DNA from: Clostridium sp. C2-6-12
Lineage (GTDB): Bacteria; Bacillota; Clostridia; Clostridiales; Clostridiaceae
Length of the DNA stretch: 64,000 nt
Assembly: GCF_009928485.1 (NCBI RefSeq)
Contig: NZ_JAABNP010000013.1
Coordinates: forward strand, 62,001 to 126,000
Direction: 5' to 3'
Of the stretch, positions 9,073-17,623 are shown one piece after another; the first letter of the stretch is position 1; each line of letters opens with the position of its first letter. The notes below the pieces were generated by a model. That model worked only from the letters and a program-made list of their open reading frames with translations, was not told the origin of the DNA and searched no databases. Made by a program: the position numbers and the translations under genes.

Positions 9073-9104
9073 TAAATTTTAAAATTGTGGTCACACATTT
9101 ATTC

Positions 9105-9980
9105 TTACTTTACTTTCATTTCACTTCCTGAAATAAATCCTAAACTTTCTATACTTGAATAATTATCTCGACTTGATATAAATTCAATAAATTCTTTTGT
9201 TAATCCTGTTGCTTCACCCTTAGTATACATATGGCCCCAAGACCAAAATTTATAAGAATTATTAATAATGTTTTCTTTATTACATGCAACTCCATCTATC
9301 TTCAATGTATTTAATGACTTCTTAGCATCCCCTGTATTCATATATACAAGAGATAAATAACTTATTGCACCATCATTTGATTTAATCACACTTAAAACTG
9401 CACCATTAGAATCTTGAGTTACCCCTATGGAGTCATTTTCTAAGGTTTTATCTCCCCCAAGTAAAGTTCTTTCAAAAGTCGCTCTTGTTCCTGAACCAGC
9501 TGTCCTATGAATTAATAGAATTTCTTTATTAGGCCCTCCCACCTCTTTCCAGTTACTTATCTTACCGGAAAATATATCTCTAATTTCATTGGAAGACAAA
9601 TTTTCTATTCCTAGTGATTTATTTACTACTACTCCAAAACCTTGGGCAATAACCTTATGGTCAATCAATTTATCTGCTAGTGCCTTATCTAACTTTTCTT
9701 CTGCTGGCATATCCGAATTACCAATATTGACAGCTCCATTTAAGACTTGAGCTAATCCAGTACCTGAGCCTCCTGCTTGAGCCCCGATTTCTTTATAAAG
9801 ATATTTTTCATTAAATTTTTCAATAGACTTTTCCATAAGAGGTAATAAAGCTGAAGAACCACTAATCGTTATATATTCACTTTCTTTTTCCGAATTATTT
9901 CCACATGCTGCAATAAAACTTCCTATAAGCAAAACAAACAACCAGCTTAATATAATTTTTACTCTTTTACTATTTTTCAT
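9105..9980 (-). CDS. Phosphate-type ABC transporter substrate-binding lipoprotein (PstS family)
   Basis: A 291-aa exported binding protein. A lipoprotein signal peptide ends in the lipobox IAAC, so Cys26 would be lipidated and anchored outside the membrane. The mature part has PBP-like signatures: ITISGSSALLPLM, AQAGGSGTGLAQVLNGAVNIGNSD split over strand and helix, IDHKVIAQGFGVVVNK, KISNWKEVGG, and HRTAGSGTRATFE, which binds phosphate in PstS. There is no pstC, pstA or pstB beside it, so it is an orphan here. AGGAGG nine bases before ATG 9980 favours this start over the GTG two codons upstream. The leader contains an attenuator-like structure (10101-10197). Confidence 0.87.
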   Translation of the reverse strand: MKNSKRVKIILSWLFVLLIGSFIAACGNNSEKESEYITISGSSALLPLMEKSIEKFNEKYLYKEIGAQAGGSGTGLAQVLNGAVNIGNSDMPAEEKLDKALADKLIDHKVIAQGFGVVVNKSLGIENLSSNEIRDIFSGKISNWKEVGGPNKEILLIHRTAGSGTRATFERTLLGGDKTLENDSIGVTQDSNGAVLSVIKSNDGAISYLSLVYMNTGDAKKSLNTLKIDGVACNKENIINNSYKFWSWGHMYTKGEATGLTKEFIEFISSRDNYSSIESLGFISGSEMKVK

Positions 9981-10100
9981 AGCCACTTACCTCCTTCTCT
10001 AAAATATATGTTATGCTATTCTCACTCTTTAATACCTAATCCTAACATCTATTTTCTTTTACTCGAAAATAATTTCTTGCTTTGAACTAACAATACAAAA

Positions 10101-10197
10101 AGCTACCACTCTTTTATGAGTGATAGCTATAAATACTAGTTTTACACATATAAACTCAGATTATATTTTTTATATCCCATTACCGTTTATCACTCAT
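10101..10197 (-). promoter_or_regulatory. Attenuator-like leader: terminator with a competing antiterminator arm, upstream of pstS
   Basis: On the minus strand AGCTATCACTC-ATAAAA-GAGTGGTAGCT (10101-10128) followed by TTTTTG is a terminator. About 62 bases earlier, ATGAGTGATA (10188-10197) is perfectly complementary to TATCACTCAT (10116-10125), the terminator's 5' arm and loop. The two pairings exclude each other, the layout of a transcription attenuator or riboswitch expression platform. It lies 121 bases before the pstS ATG. I do not recognise the sensor part. Confidence 0.5.
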
Positions 10198-10417
10198 TAA
10201 TTATTATTAAAATTTTATTTATAATTTCTATACAATATTCTCTAAAACAATTACTAAAATTAAAAATATAGTATGATAAATCAATTAAAATTATTTGAGT
10301 GAAATATAAATATTATCTTACTTTAATTATATTTTATCATTAAATATAATTAGTGTAAATCAGAAGTAATGCCATGGTTAAACTTTTGATTTTCATTGAA
10401 ATTTTCTAGGAATAAGT

Positions 10418-10445
10418 AAAAGAGACTGCATAAAGCACTCTCTTT
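10418..10445 (-). terminator. Terminator of the histidine operon
   Basis: On the minus strand AAAGAGAGTGC-TTTAT... pairs with GCAGTCTCTTT (one mismatch), followed by TACTTATT. It begins five bases past the hisE stop codon. Confidence 0.7.
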
Positions 10446-10449
10446 CATA

Positions 10450-10776
10450 CTAAACATTTGTTACCGGTTTTCTTTCACCTTTAAAATTATTAATTTTATT
10501 TTTTCTCTTTTCAAGTTCAGCCGATACCTCTTCAACCGAAATATCTAATTGAGCCATTAAAACAAGCACATGATATGTTAAGTCACAAATTTCATTAATT
10601 TGTTCTTCCTTATTATCTTCTTTGGAACTTATTATAACTTCCGTACATTCTTCCCCAACTTTTTTTAAAATCTTATCAGTTCCTTTTTCAAAAAGATATT
10701 TTGTATAAGAACCTTCTTCGCCTTCTGTCTTTCTCTTTAATATCACATCGTACAATTCTTGTATAGTATCTCCCAT
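10450..10776 (-). CDS. hisE: Phosphoribosyl-ATP pyrophosphatase HisE
   Basis: Hydrolyses phosphoribosyl-ATP to phosphoribosyl-AMP and pyrophosphate, step two of histidine synthesis. A 108-aa all-helical MazG-like protein with SYTKYLFEKG, the metal-binding GEECTEVIISSKE pattern (EExxE) and the EICDLTYHVLVLMA helix. ATG 10776 is preceded by GGAGGGG; an upstream TTG in frame would read through an intergenic repeat and has no ribosome site. Last gene of the his operon. It is separate from hisI, whereas many bacteria fuse the two. Confidence 0.95.
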   Translation of the reverse strand: MGDTIQELYDVILKRKTEGEEGSYTKYLFEKGTDKILKKVGEECTEVIISSKEDNKEEQINEICDLTYHVLVLMAQLDISVEEVSAELEKRKNKINNFKGERKPVTNV

Positions 10777-10794
10777 TTCTACCCCTCCATTTAA

Positions 10795-10955
10795 ACAGTT
10801 AACAGTTAGCAATTAACAATTAACAGTTATAATATATTTTCTATTTATCTTTATATTATTTATTGAAATAATTATGTTCAGTTTAATTCAAAGTTGACTT
10901 CCAATTAATTCAACTAGCAATAACAAATTATAAATTAATTGTGCACTGCTTACTG
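10795..10955. repeat. Intergenic repeat copy 1 (hisI-hisE gap)
   Basis: A diverged copy of an element made of AACTGTTAACTGTTAATTG-type units. The plus-strand end 10795-10829 carries tandem AACAGTTAACAGTTAGC and AATTAACAATTAACAGTT units; the other end (10905-10955) retains GTGCACTGCTTACTGATTC. It fills the gap from the hisI stop to the hisE ribosome site. Related to 12306-12380, 13734-13878 and 53031-53060. Confidence 0.6.
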
Positions 10956-10957
10956 AT

Positions 10958-11287
10958 TCACAGATTTCTATAAAAACAAGTTTTATTACCAGTATGGCAA
11001 GCTGCTCCAGTTTGCTCTACTAGTATTAAAATAGTATCGTTATCGCAGTCTATTTTTATTTCCTTAACATATTGAAAGCGCCCAGAAGTTGCACCTTTAT
11101 TCCAAAGTTCATTTCTGCTTCTGCTATAGAACCAAGTAGTATCTCCTTCTAAAGTTTTTTTCAAACTTTCCTTAGACATGTATGCAAGCATTAACACATC
11201 TCTAGTTTTATAATCTTGAACTATGGTTGGAACTAGACCATTGCATTTTTCAAAATCAACCTGATCTACTCTTTCACAAATTTCCAT
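10958..11287 (-). CDS. hisI: Phosphoribosyl-AMP cyclohydrolase HisI
   Basis: Opens the adenine ring of phosphoribosyl-AMP, step three of histidine synthesis. The 109-aa protein is a stand-alone cyclohydrolase with the family segments [35 protein letters not shown] (SRSR/LW motif), [14 protein letters not shown] with the metal-binding DCD aspartates, and a C-terminal GAACHTG holding the zinc-ligand Cys and the active-site His. AAGGAAG precedes ATG 11287. The stop codon (TGA) merges with the border of an intergenic repeat. Confidence 0.95.
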   Translation of the reverse strand: MEICERVDQVDFEKCNGLVPTIVQDYKTRDVLMLAYMSKESLKKTLEGDTTWFYSRSRNELWNKGATSGRFQYVKEIKIDCDNDTILILVEQTGAACHTGNKTCFYRNL

Positions 11288-11466
11288 ATGAAACTTCCTT
11301 TCTGAGTCTGGAATTTTCTTAATCTCCTATGCTTTATAGAAATTAAAAAGACTCTTGGTTGTGCTTATTACTGCACTTTATAAAATTACGTATCTTTATC
11401 ATATTTGTATATTTCAATCCTTACAAAATAAAAGTTCTTGGATTAAGTTCTTGGTTGTGATTATAA

Positions 11467-11502
11467 AGTTCCGTATTGTGGCAAAGCCACTCTTTTTATA
11501 TG
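11467..11502. repeat. Dispersed hairpin repeat, copy A
   Basis: TTCCGTATTGTGGCAAAGCC followed by ACTCTTTTTATATGTG. The core GTGGC-NNA-GCCAC with TCTTTTT is shared with two tandem copies at 55963-56039. It lies about 30 bases beyond the hisF stop, within the hisF-hisI gap. Confidence 0.65.
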
Positions 11503-11531
11503 TGTATATTCTAGGAATTATAAATCCCTAT

Positions 11532-12293
11532 CTATATTCGTACTGGAATATCTCTTTCATTTAAATAACTTTTTACTTCATCAACAGTCAACTCTCCATA
11601 ATGAAAAAGTGAAGCTGCAAGAGCTGCATCTGCTATGTTAGTTTCAAATACCTCATAAAAATCTTGTAAACATCCACATCCTCCTGATGCAATTACAGGT
11701 ACATTAGTTATATCACTAACAGCTTTAGTTAATTCTAAATCAAAACCCTGTTTGGTTCCATCTGCATCCATAGATGTTAAAAGAATTTCTCCAGCACCAA
11801 GAGCTGTTGCCTCTTCAATCCATTTTAATAAGTCCATACCAGTATCAATTCGTCCACCGTTAATTACTACATTCCAGCCAGTATTATCTGCTCTTTTTTT
11901 TGCATCTGCTGCAAGTACTATGCATTGGCTTCCAAAATAAAAAGCACCTTCTTTAATAAGACTTTTATCTCTCACAGCTGCTGAATTTAAACTTACTTTA
12001 TCCGCACCTGCTCTAAGTATAGACTTTATATCTTCTAAGTTCTTCAATCCCCCACCTACAGTAAAAGGAATAAATATCTTTTCAGCTACACTTTGAACTA
12101 CTTTTTCCATTATGCCCCTTTTTTCATGAGTAGCAGTTATATCTAAAAAAACTAATTCATCTGCACCTTGCTTATTGTAGTATTCTGCCAATGCAACAGG
12201 ATCTCCAACATCAACTAAGCCTTCAAAATTGATACCCTTAACTACTCTTCCTTCTTTTACATCAAGACAAGGAATAATTCTTTTTGTATGCAT
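11532..12293 (-). CDS. hisF: Imidazole glycerol phosphate synthase cyclase subunit HisF
   Basis: Closes the imidazole ring using ammonia supplied by HisH, yielding imidazole glycerol phosphate and AICAR. A 253-aa (beta/alpha)8 barrel. [16 protein letters not shown] carries catalytic Asp11; the second catalytic Asp is in LAADAKK; phosphate loops are [22 protein letters not shown] and [14 protein letters not shown] before ATG 12293 supplies the ribosome site, and the border of an intergenic repeat lies 15 bases upstream of the start. Confidence 0.97.
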   Translation of the reverse strand: MHTKRIIPCLDVKEGRVVKGINFEGLVDVGDPVALAEYYNKQGADELVFLDITATHEKRGIMEKVVQSVAEKIFIPFTVGGGLKNLEDIKSILRAGADKVSLNSAAVRDKSLIKEGAFYFGSQCIVLAADAKKRADNTGWNVVINGGRIDTGMDLLKWIEEATALGAGEILLTSMDADGTKQGFDLELTKAVSDITNVPVIASGGCGCLQDFYEVFETNIADAALAASLFHYGELTVDEVKSYLNERDIPVRI

Positions 12294-12305
12294 AACCCAC
12301 CCCGT

Positions 12306-12380
12306 TAATTCAGTTAGCAGTTAACAGTTAACAATTAACAGTTGTTTTTAACTGCTAGCTGAGCACCATTAACTATTAAC
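12306..12380. repeat. Intergenic repeat copy 2 (hisA-hisF gap)
   Basis: Compact copy of the his-operon repeat: TTCAGTTAGCAGTTAACAGT on the plus strand, AACTGCTAGCTGAGCACC at the other end. The two ends form an inverted repeat (CAGTTAGCAGTTAA with TTAACTGCTAGCTG). It fills nearly the whole gap between the hisA stop and the hisF ribosome site. Confidence 0.65.
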
Positions 12381-12389
12381 TTTTTATTT

Positions 12390-13106
12390 TTATTGCTTTG
12401 AAATTTCTATTGCTTCTTCTAAAGACAAGGTCTTAGCATATATTGCCTTACCTGTTATAGCTCCATATACATCTATTTCCATTAGTTCTTTAATATTTTC
12501 TATATCACGTATTCCACCTGAAGCTGTAATATCAATATTTACAGTTTCTTTTAATTTCTTTAGCATTTCAACATTTGGTCCTTCTAATGTTCCATCTTTA
12601 CTTATATCAGTAACTATTATGTTTTTGACACCAACGCTTTCCATCTTCTTAGCAAAATCAACATAATCTAAATCACTGCCTGCAAGCCAACCTCTTCCAT
12701 ATACCTTGCCATCTTTGCAGTCTATTCCAACTGCAATTTTTTCTCCATATGTATCTACTGCTTTTTTTAACAACGCTTCATCTTCCATAGCAATAGTTCC
12801 AAGAATAACTCTTGATACACCGTTATCCAATAAATATTTAATTGTTTCAAAAGAACGTATTCCTCCACCTAATTCAACCGGAATTTTAAGCATATTAGCA
12901 ATTTTTATAACTAATTCGTGATTTTCATTACTACCACTTTTAGCTCCATCCAAATCTACTAAATGTAGATATTCAGCCCCCATATCTTCAAAAGATTTTG
13001 CTGTTTCAAATATGTCATCAGCAACAATTTCTTTTTTATCGTAATCTCCCTGATACAATCTCACTGGTTTTCCATCAATTATATCAATTGCCGGTAAAAT
13101 TATCAT
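12390..13106 (-). CDS. hisA: ProFAR isomerase HisA
   Basis: Amadori isomerisation of ProFAR to PRFAR in histidine synthesis. The 238-aa (beta/alpha)8 barrel starts MIILPAIDIIDGKPVRLYQG with catalytic Asp8; the second catalytic Asp lies in VGIDCKDG? region (IDCKDGKVYGRGW). Phosphate-binding loops VELGGGIRS and ITASGGIRD mark the two half-barrels. Its ATG overlaps the hisH stop codon in ATGA, and its ribosome site (GGGGAG) lies inside hisH, so the two are translationally coupled. Confidence 0.97.
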   Translation of the reverse strand: MIILPAIDIIDGKPVRLYQGDYDKKEIVADDIFETAKSFEDMGAEYLHLVDLDGAKSGSNENHELVIKIANMLKIPVELGGGIRSFETIKYLLDNGVSRVILGTIAMEDEALLKKAVDTYGEKIAVGIDCKDGKVYGRGWLAGSDLDYVDFAKKMESVGVKNIIVTDISKDGTLEGPNVEMLKKLKETVNIDITASGGIRDIENIKELMEIDVYGAITGKAIYAKTLSLEEAIEISKQ

Positions 13107-13723
13107 TTAATCAACTCCCCAAAATTTTTCAAAATAGCTAATCCCACATCTCCACTTTTTTCTGGATGAAATTGTGCCCCCATAACATTATTATGTCTAA
13201 CTACTCCAGGAATCTTGTTTTCACCATATTCACTATAAGCTATTAAATCTTCATTATCATAATCCTGTACAAAATAAGAATGTACATAATATACAAATTT
13301 ACCTTCTTCTATGGAATTAAATAAAGGATCTTTTTTATTGTATATTAAGTTATTCCAACCAATGTGAGGAATCTTAATATTACTTTTTTTATCTTCCTTC
13401 ATTTTTACTATATTCCCTTTTAATAAAGCAAGACCATCCCTTTCAAGACCTTCAAAGCCTTTTTCAAATAACAACTGCATTCCAAGGCATATACCTAAAA
13501 GAGGCTTATTATTTGCAACTTCTTCTTTTATTATTTCATCTAAAGATAATTTTTCTATAGTATCCATAGCATCAGGAAATGCTCCAACCCCTGGCAATAT
13601 TAATCCATCAGCTTTTCTTATTTCTTCTCTATCAGATGATATTTTACTTTCAAGACCTAGGAAATCCAAGGCATTTTTTACACTCTTTAAATTTCCCATT
13701 CCATAATCTATTATAACTATCAT
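13103..13723 (-). CDS. hisH: Imidazole glycerol phosphate synthase glutaminase subunit HisH
   Basis: Class-I glutamine amidotransferase that feeds ammonia to HisF. The 206 aa contain IIDYGMGNLKSVKNA at the start, the oxyanion LPGVGAFPDAM segment, nucleophile Cys79 in LLGICLGMQLLFE, IPHIGWN, and the His-Glu pair in GAQFHPEKSG. I prefer ATG 13723 to the GTG two codons upstream; GGGG lies seven bases before it. An intergenic repeat ends 16 bases upstream. Confidence 0.97.
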   Translation of the reverse strand: MIVIIDYGMGNLKSVKNALDFLGLESKISSDREEIRKADGLILPGVGAFPDAMDTIEKLSLDEIIKEEVANNKPLLGICLGMQLLFEKGFEGLERDGLALLKGNIVKMKEDKKSNIKIPHIGWNNLIYNKKDPLFNSIEEGKFVYYVHSYFVQDYDNEDLIAYSEYGENKIPGVVRHNNVMGAQFHPEKSGDVGLAILKNFGELIK

Positions 13724-13733
13724 TAACACACCC

Positions 13734-13878
13734 CGCTAATTCAGTTAACAGTTAGCAATTAACAGTTAACAGTTGATGATGAAATGCTATAGCATTTGTT
13801 TGATTTTATATATGTTGTAACGATAAACGAAACATTCTCCTAATAACTGTTAACTCTGCACTGTTAACTGCTAACTGA
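13734..13878. repeat. Intergenic repeat copy 3 (hisB-hisH gap), long inverted-repeat form
   Basis: The longest copy. The plus-strand left end (13741-13774) is tandem CAGTTAACAGTTAGC plus AATTAACAGTTAACAGTT; the right end (13841-13878) is AACTGTTAACT, CTGCACTGTTAACTG, CTAACTGAC. The ends are inverted relative to each other with about 70 bases of unrelated AT-rich DNA between, so the RNA can form a long hairpin. One edge abuts the hisB stop codon; the other lies 16 bases before hisH. Confidence 0.7.
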
Positions 13879-13879
13879 C

Positions 13880-14467
13880 TTAAATGCTTCCTTTAGTAGA
13901 TGGAATACCATTTTCCTCACATCTAAATTTAGCTTCTTTTAAAGCCCTTCCTAATGCTTTAAATAATGCTTCTATTTTATGATGATCATTTTCTCCATAT
14001 AATACTTTTAAATGAAGTGTTATTCCTGCATTAAATGCAAACGCTCTAAAAAACTCAACTACCATTTCTGTTGACATTTCTCCAACCTTTTCTCTTTTAA
14101 AATCACAATCAAATACTAAAAATGGTCTGTTACTTATATCTAAAGATGCTAAAACTAAAGTTTCATCCATAGGAATATAAAAAGTTCCATATCTATTTAT
14201 ACCTGCTTTGTCACCCAAAGCTTCTTTAAAAGCTTCTCCAAGTGTTATACCAATATCTTCAATTGTATGGTGATCGCAAACTTCCAAATCACCTTTAGCT
14301 AAAACTTTTAAATCAATTTTACTGTTAAATGAAAGTAAATTAAGCATATGATCAAAGAATCCAACACCTGTATTTATTTCACTTTTCCCTGATCCATCTA
14401 AATTTATTTCTAATTTAATACTAGTTTCTTTTGTTACTCTTTCTTTTTTTGAGCATCTATCTAACAT
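13880..14467 (-). CDS. hisB: Imidazoleglycerol-phosphate dehydratase HisB
   Basis: Mn-dependent dehydration of imidazole glycerol phosphate to imidazole acetol phosphate. A 195-aa monofunctional HisB (no phosphatase half). Metal-binding motifs are visible in pairs: [10 protein letters not shown] and [12 protein letters not shown] in the first half, and [14 protein letters not shown] in the second; [15 protein letters not shown] is also typical. Spacing to hisC upstream is about 70 bases. The histidinol phosphatase expected next in the pathway is not in this operon. Confidence 0.96.
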   Translation of the reverse strand: MLDRCSKKERVTKETSIKLEINLDGSGKSEINTGVGFFDHMLNLLSFNSKIDLKVLAKGDLEVCDHHTIEDIGITLGEAFKEALGDKAGINRYGTFYIPMDETLVLASLDISNRPFLVFDCDFKREKVGEMSTEMVVEFFRAFAFNAGITLHLKVLYGENDHHKIEALFKALGRALKEAKFRCEENGIPSTKGSI

Positions 14468-14538
14468 ATTAGCCCCCTTAAATTTATTTTGCTAATTTGT
14501 GCAAAATATACTTTTTCAATTTAAATCTTTCATCACTA

Positions 14539-15576
14539 TTAGTATACAAAAATCTTTTTTATTCCATCCACTACTTTTCTATTTTGCATTGGTGAACCAA
14601 CAGTTATTCTAAAAGTGTCATCTGCAAAATTTCTAATTACGATTCCATTATTCTCAAGACCTTTTATAAGTGCTTCTTTATGGGGTGTTCGTCCAAAAAT
14701 ATAATTTCCTTTAGATGGATAAAATTGAATCTTCATAGCTGCATTTTTTTCAATTTCTTTTAGATTCTTAAATAGTTCTTCCCTTTGCTCTATTATTAAA
14801 TTAGCATTTTTCAAAACATTTTGAGGATACTTTAATACAATCGAAGCTAAGTTTTGTGAAAATGAACTTATTGTATAAGGTATCTTATAATTAATTAATT
14901 CACTAACATTTTCTTCATTTGATATTAAAAAACCTACTCTTAAGGATGCAAGCCCCCAAGCTTTTGATAGAGTTCTAGTTACAACCAAATTCTTATATTT
15001 ATTAATATAAGGAATCATTGTTTTACCAAAGAACTCATAGTAAGCTTCATCTACAAGAACTGTTTTATCATTAAAGGCTTCTAGTATTTCAATTATGTTT
15101 TCCAAATCAATTCCAATACCAGTAGGATTATTAGGATTAGAAAAAACTATCAACTCAACATTTTCTTTTTTTCCAAGTTCTATAAATTCATTTACATTAA
15201 AGCTCATTGAACCAGCAATATCATAAGTTATAAGCTCTCCACCAAACCTGGATACATAAAAATCATACATTACAAAGTCTGGTCCCAAACTTAAAGCCTT
15301 TTTACCTGGCTTAATTACTTTACTTATAACAAGGTCTATAACTTCATCCGAACCATTTCCTACAATAATATTTTTGCTTTCTGTTCCTGCATAAGCTGCA
15401 TATAATTCTCTAATAGTTTTCATATCATTAGTAGGATATCTATGCATTTGTATACTTGTTAAGCAAGATTTCATATTCATTAGTATTTTCTCATCCATTT
15501 CTAGATAAATTTCATTACTATCTAGATTAATTGTATATTCATCATAGGAATTAAGATATTCATTATAGATTCCCAT
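14539..15576 (-). CDS. hisC: Histidinol-phosphate aminotransferase HisC (operon copy)
   Basis: PLP-dependent transamination giving histidinol phosphate. A 345-aa fold-type-I aminotransferase. Marks: NLDSNEIYLEM near the N-terminus, VGNGSDEVIDLV (PLP phosphate), FSNPNNPTGIG, VLVDEAYYEFFG (the Asp that binds the PLP nitrogen), and the Schiff-base Lys in RTLSKAWGLASLRVGF. Its start overlaps the end of hisD by 14 bases, so translation is probably coupled. A second, diverged HisC is encoded at 39290-40354. Confidence 0.95.
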   Translation of the reverse strand: MGIYNEYLNSYDEYTINLDSNEIYLEMDEKILMNMKSCLTSIQMHRYPTNDMKTIRELYAAYAGTESKNIIVGNGSDEVIDLVISKVIKPGKKALSLGPDFVMYDFYVSRFGGELITYDIAGSMSFNVNEFIELGKKENVELIVFSNPNNPTGIGIDLENIIEILEAFNDKTVLVDEAYYEFFGKTMIPYINKYKNLVVTRTLSKAWGLASLRVGFLISNEENVSELINYKIPYTISSFSQNLASIVLKYPQNVLKNANLIIEQREELFKNLKEIEKNAAMKIQFYPSKGNYIFGRTPHKEALIKGLENNGIVIRNFADDTFRITVGSPMQNRKVVDGIKKIFVY

Positions 15577-16864
15577 TGCTATTCAATCTCACTTTCACAG
15601 AATTAGCATGAGCAGTCAAACCTTCTTTATTTGCCATGGTTATAATTTTTGCTCCATTTTCTATAATTGCTTCCTTAGAATAATAAATAAATGAGGATTT
15701 TTTTATAAAACTATCAACTGATAATGGTGAGAAAAATCTTGCTGTACCACTTGTAGGTAATACGTGGTTTGTTCCTCCAAAGTAGTCCCCAATAGGTTCA
15801 GGACAATATCTTCCTAGGAACACTGATCCTGCATTTTTAACCATCCCTAAATATTTCATTGGTTCATCAGCCATAATTTCTAGATGTTCTGGTGCAATTG
15901 CATTTGAAATATCAATACATTCTTCAATGGTTTTACATAACATTGCACTTCCAAAATCTTTAAGAGATGCTCTTATTATTTCTTCTCTTTCAAGAGTTTT
16001 TACTTGTTTTTCTAATTCAACTTCAACCTTCTCATATAATTCTTTAGATGTTGTTATTAATATAGATGATGCTAATTTATCGTGCTCTGCTTGAGACATT
16101 AAATCTGCTGCAACAAATGCTGGATCTGATTTTTCGTCTGCAATAACCAAAATCTCACTAGGTCCTGCAATCATATCAATATCAACTTCTCCAAACACTA
16201 ATTTTTTAGCAGTAGCAACAAATATATTTCCAGGTCCAACAATTTTATCAACTTTTTCTATAGTTTCTGTTCCATAAGCTAAAGCTGCAACTGCTTGAGC
16301 TCCCCCAACTTTATATATTTTGTCTATTCCAGAAATCTTAGCCGCCACTCCTATATAAGGATTAATTCCACCGTCTTTATCTGGAGGTGTTACCATTATA
16401 ATTTCATCTACACCGGCAACCTTTGCTGGTATTACATTCATTAATACTGAAGATGGATATGCTGCTGTTCCTCCTGGAACATAAACACCAACTCTTTCAA
16501 GTGGAAGAACTCTTTGTCCTAAATAAACACCCTTATCCTTTGTCATTAAAAATCCATTTGCTTTTTGCTTTTTATGATAATCTTCAATATTTGCTTTTGC
16601 TTCTTTTAATGCTTCAATAAAATCTTCTTCCACATTATTAAAGCATTCGCCTATTTCTTCAGCAGAAACTTCCAATCTTTTAAGTTCAACTTTATCAAAA
16701 GCTTTAGTAAACTCAAATAAAGCTTTATCCCCATCTTTTTTAACTTTTGATAAAATATTGCTTACGCTTAAAATCACTTCCTGTTCTGTTTCTACATTTC
16801 TTGCTTTAAGGTCTTTAATCAAACTGTTTTTATTGCTTTCAGTGATTTCCATAAATTTCAACAT
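15563..16864 (-). CDS. hisD: Histidinol dehydrogenase HisD
   Basis: Zn-dependent four-electron oxidation of histidinol to histidine, the last step of the pathway. At 433 aa it has normal length, with LPLERVGVYVPGGTAAYPS, the KVGGAQAVAALAYG segment, KIVGPGNIFVATAKK, DMIAGPSEILVIAD, the SQAEHDKLASSIL metal/substrate segment, and PEHLEI and GTNHVLPTSGTARF near the C-terminus. ATG 16864 has GGGGGC ten bases upstream. A 128-base gap separates it from hisG with no clear terminator. Confidence 0.97.
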   Translation of the reverse strand: MLKFMEITESNKNSLIKDLKARNVETEQEVILSVSNILSKVKKDGDKALFEFTKAFDKVELKRLEVSAEEIGECFNNVEEDFIEALKEAKANIEDYHKKQKANGFLMTKDKGVYLGQRVLPLERVGVYVPGGTAAYPSSVLMNVIPAKVAGVDEIIMVTPPDKDGGINPYIGVAAKISGIDKIYKVGGAQAVAALAYGTETIEKVDKIVGPGNIFVATAKKLVFGEVDIDMIAGPSEILVIADEKSDPAFVAADLMSQAEHDKLASSILITTSKELYEKVEVELEKQVKTLEREEIIRASLKDFGSAMLCKTIEECIDISNAIAPEHLEIMADEPMKYLGMVKNAGSVFLGRYCPEPIGDYFGGTNHVLPTSGTARFFSPLSVDSFIKKSSFIYYSKEAIIENGAKIITMANKEGLTAHANSVKVRLNSNGNL

Positions 16865-16992
16865 ACGATAAATAGCCCCCTTTGTTATAAAATATCAATA
16901 ATTATAAAAATTAATCTTTTAATCAACTTAGATATTTTTTAATAATTATTTAAAATATACTAATTATAATTATCAACATTTCACGTTTTTTG

Positions 16993-17622
16993 TCAATTAT
17001 TAATCACTTTTTTAATTTTATCTATAAAGTCCCAAATTTCATTTTGTTTCATTTTAAAACTTGCTTTATTTACTATCAGTCTAGCACTTATTTCACAAAT
17101 CCTATCCAATACAACAAGGCCGTTTTCTTTTAAAGTAGTTCCCGTTTCCATAATATCTACAATTCCATCACACAAGCCAAGTATGGGAGCAAGTTCTACT
17201 GAACCTTCTATTTTTATCACTTCAACATCCATACCTTTGTTTTTAAAATAATCTTTGGCTACTTTAGGATACTTAGTGCCTATTTTTATATGCCCAACCT
17301 TCTTAAAAATATCACTTTCAGGTAGAGATGCCACTATAAAACCACATTTTCCAAAACCTAAATCCAATACTTCATAGCAGTTATTATCACTTTCTAAAAT
17401 TGTATCTTTGCCAACAACTCCAAGATCAGCCACACCATGTTCTACATATGTTATTGAATCAGCAGCTTTTACTAAAAAATACTTTATATCTTCTTTTCCA
17501 TCTTTAAATACGAGCTTTCTTCCTTTATCCTTTAATTCTGAAGGATCAAAATTAGCTTTATCTAAAATCTTAACAGTTTCCTTTTCCAATCTTCCTTTTG
17601 TTAATGCTATACTTATACTCAT
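16993..17622 (-). CDS. hisG: ATP phosphoribosyltransferase, short catalytic subunit HisG
   Basis: First step of histidine synthesis: condensation of ATP with PRPP. The 209 aa from ATG 17622 are the short form, lacking the C-terminal regulatory domain, which needs HisZ as partner. Visible: SIALTKGRLEKE at the start, ADSITYVEHGVADLGVVGKDT, and the PRPP-binding loop GLCDGIVDIMETGTTLKENG. The upstream in-frame extension to 17685 overlaps hisZ and is not used: GGGGGG nine bases before 17622 sets the start, one base after the hisZ stop. Confidence 0.96.
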   Translation of the reverse strand: MSISIALTKGRLEKETVKILDKANFDPSELKDKGRKLVFKDGKEDIKYFLVKAADSITYVEHGVADLGVVGKDTILESDNNCYEVLDLGFGKCGFIVASLPESDIFKKVGHIKIGTKYPKVAKDYFKNKGMDVEVIKIEGSVELAPILGLCDGIVDIMETGTTLKENGLVVLDRICEISARLIVNKASFKMKQNEIWDFIDKIKKVINN

Positions 17623-17623
17623 T

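Noticed and set aside
8890..9104. Cobalamin riboswitch upstream of cobJ
   Set aside because: The gap is too short, contains the pstS terminator, and lacks a B12-box-like sequence.
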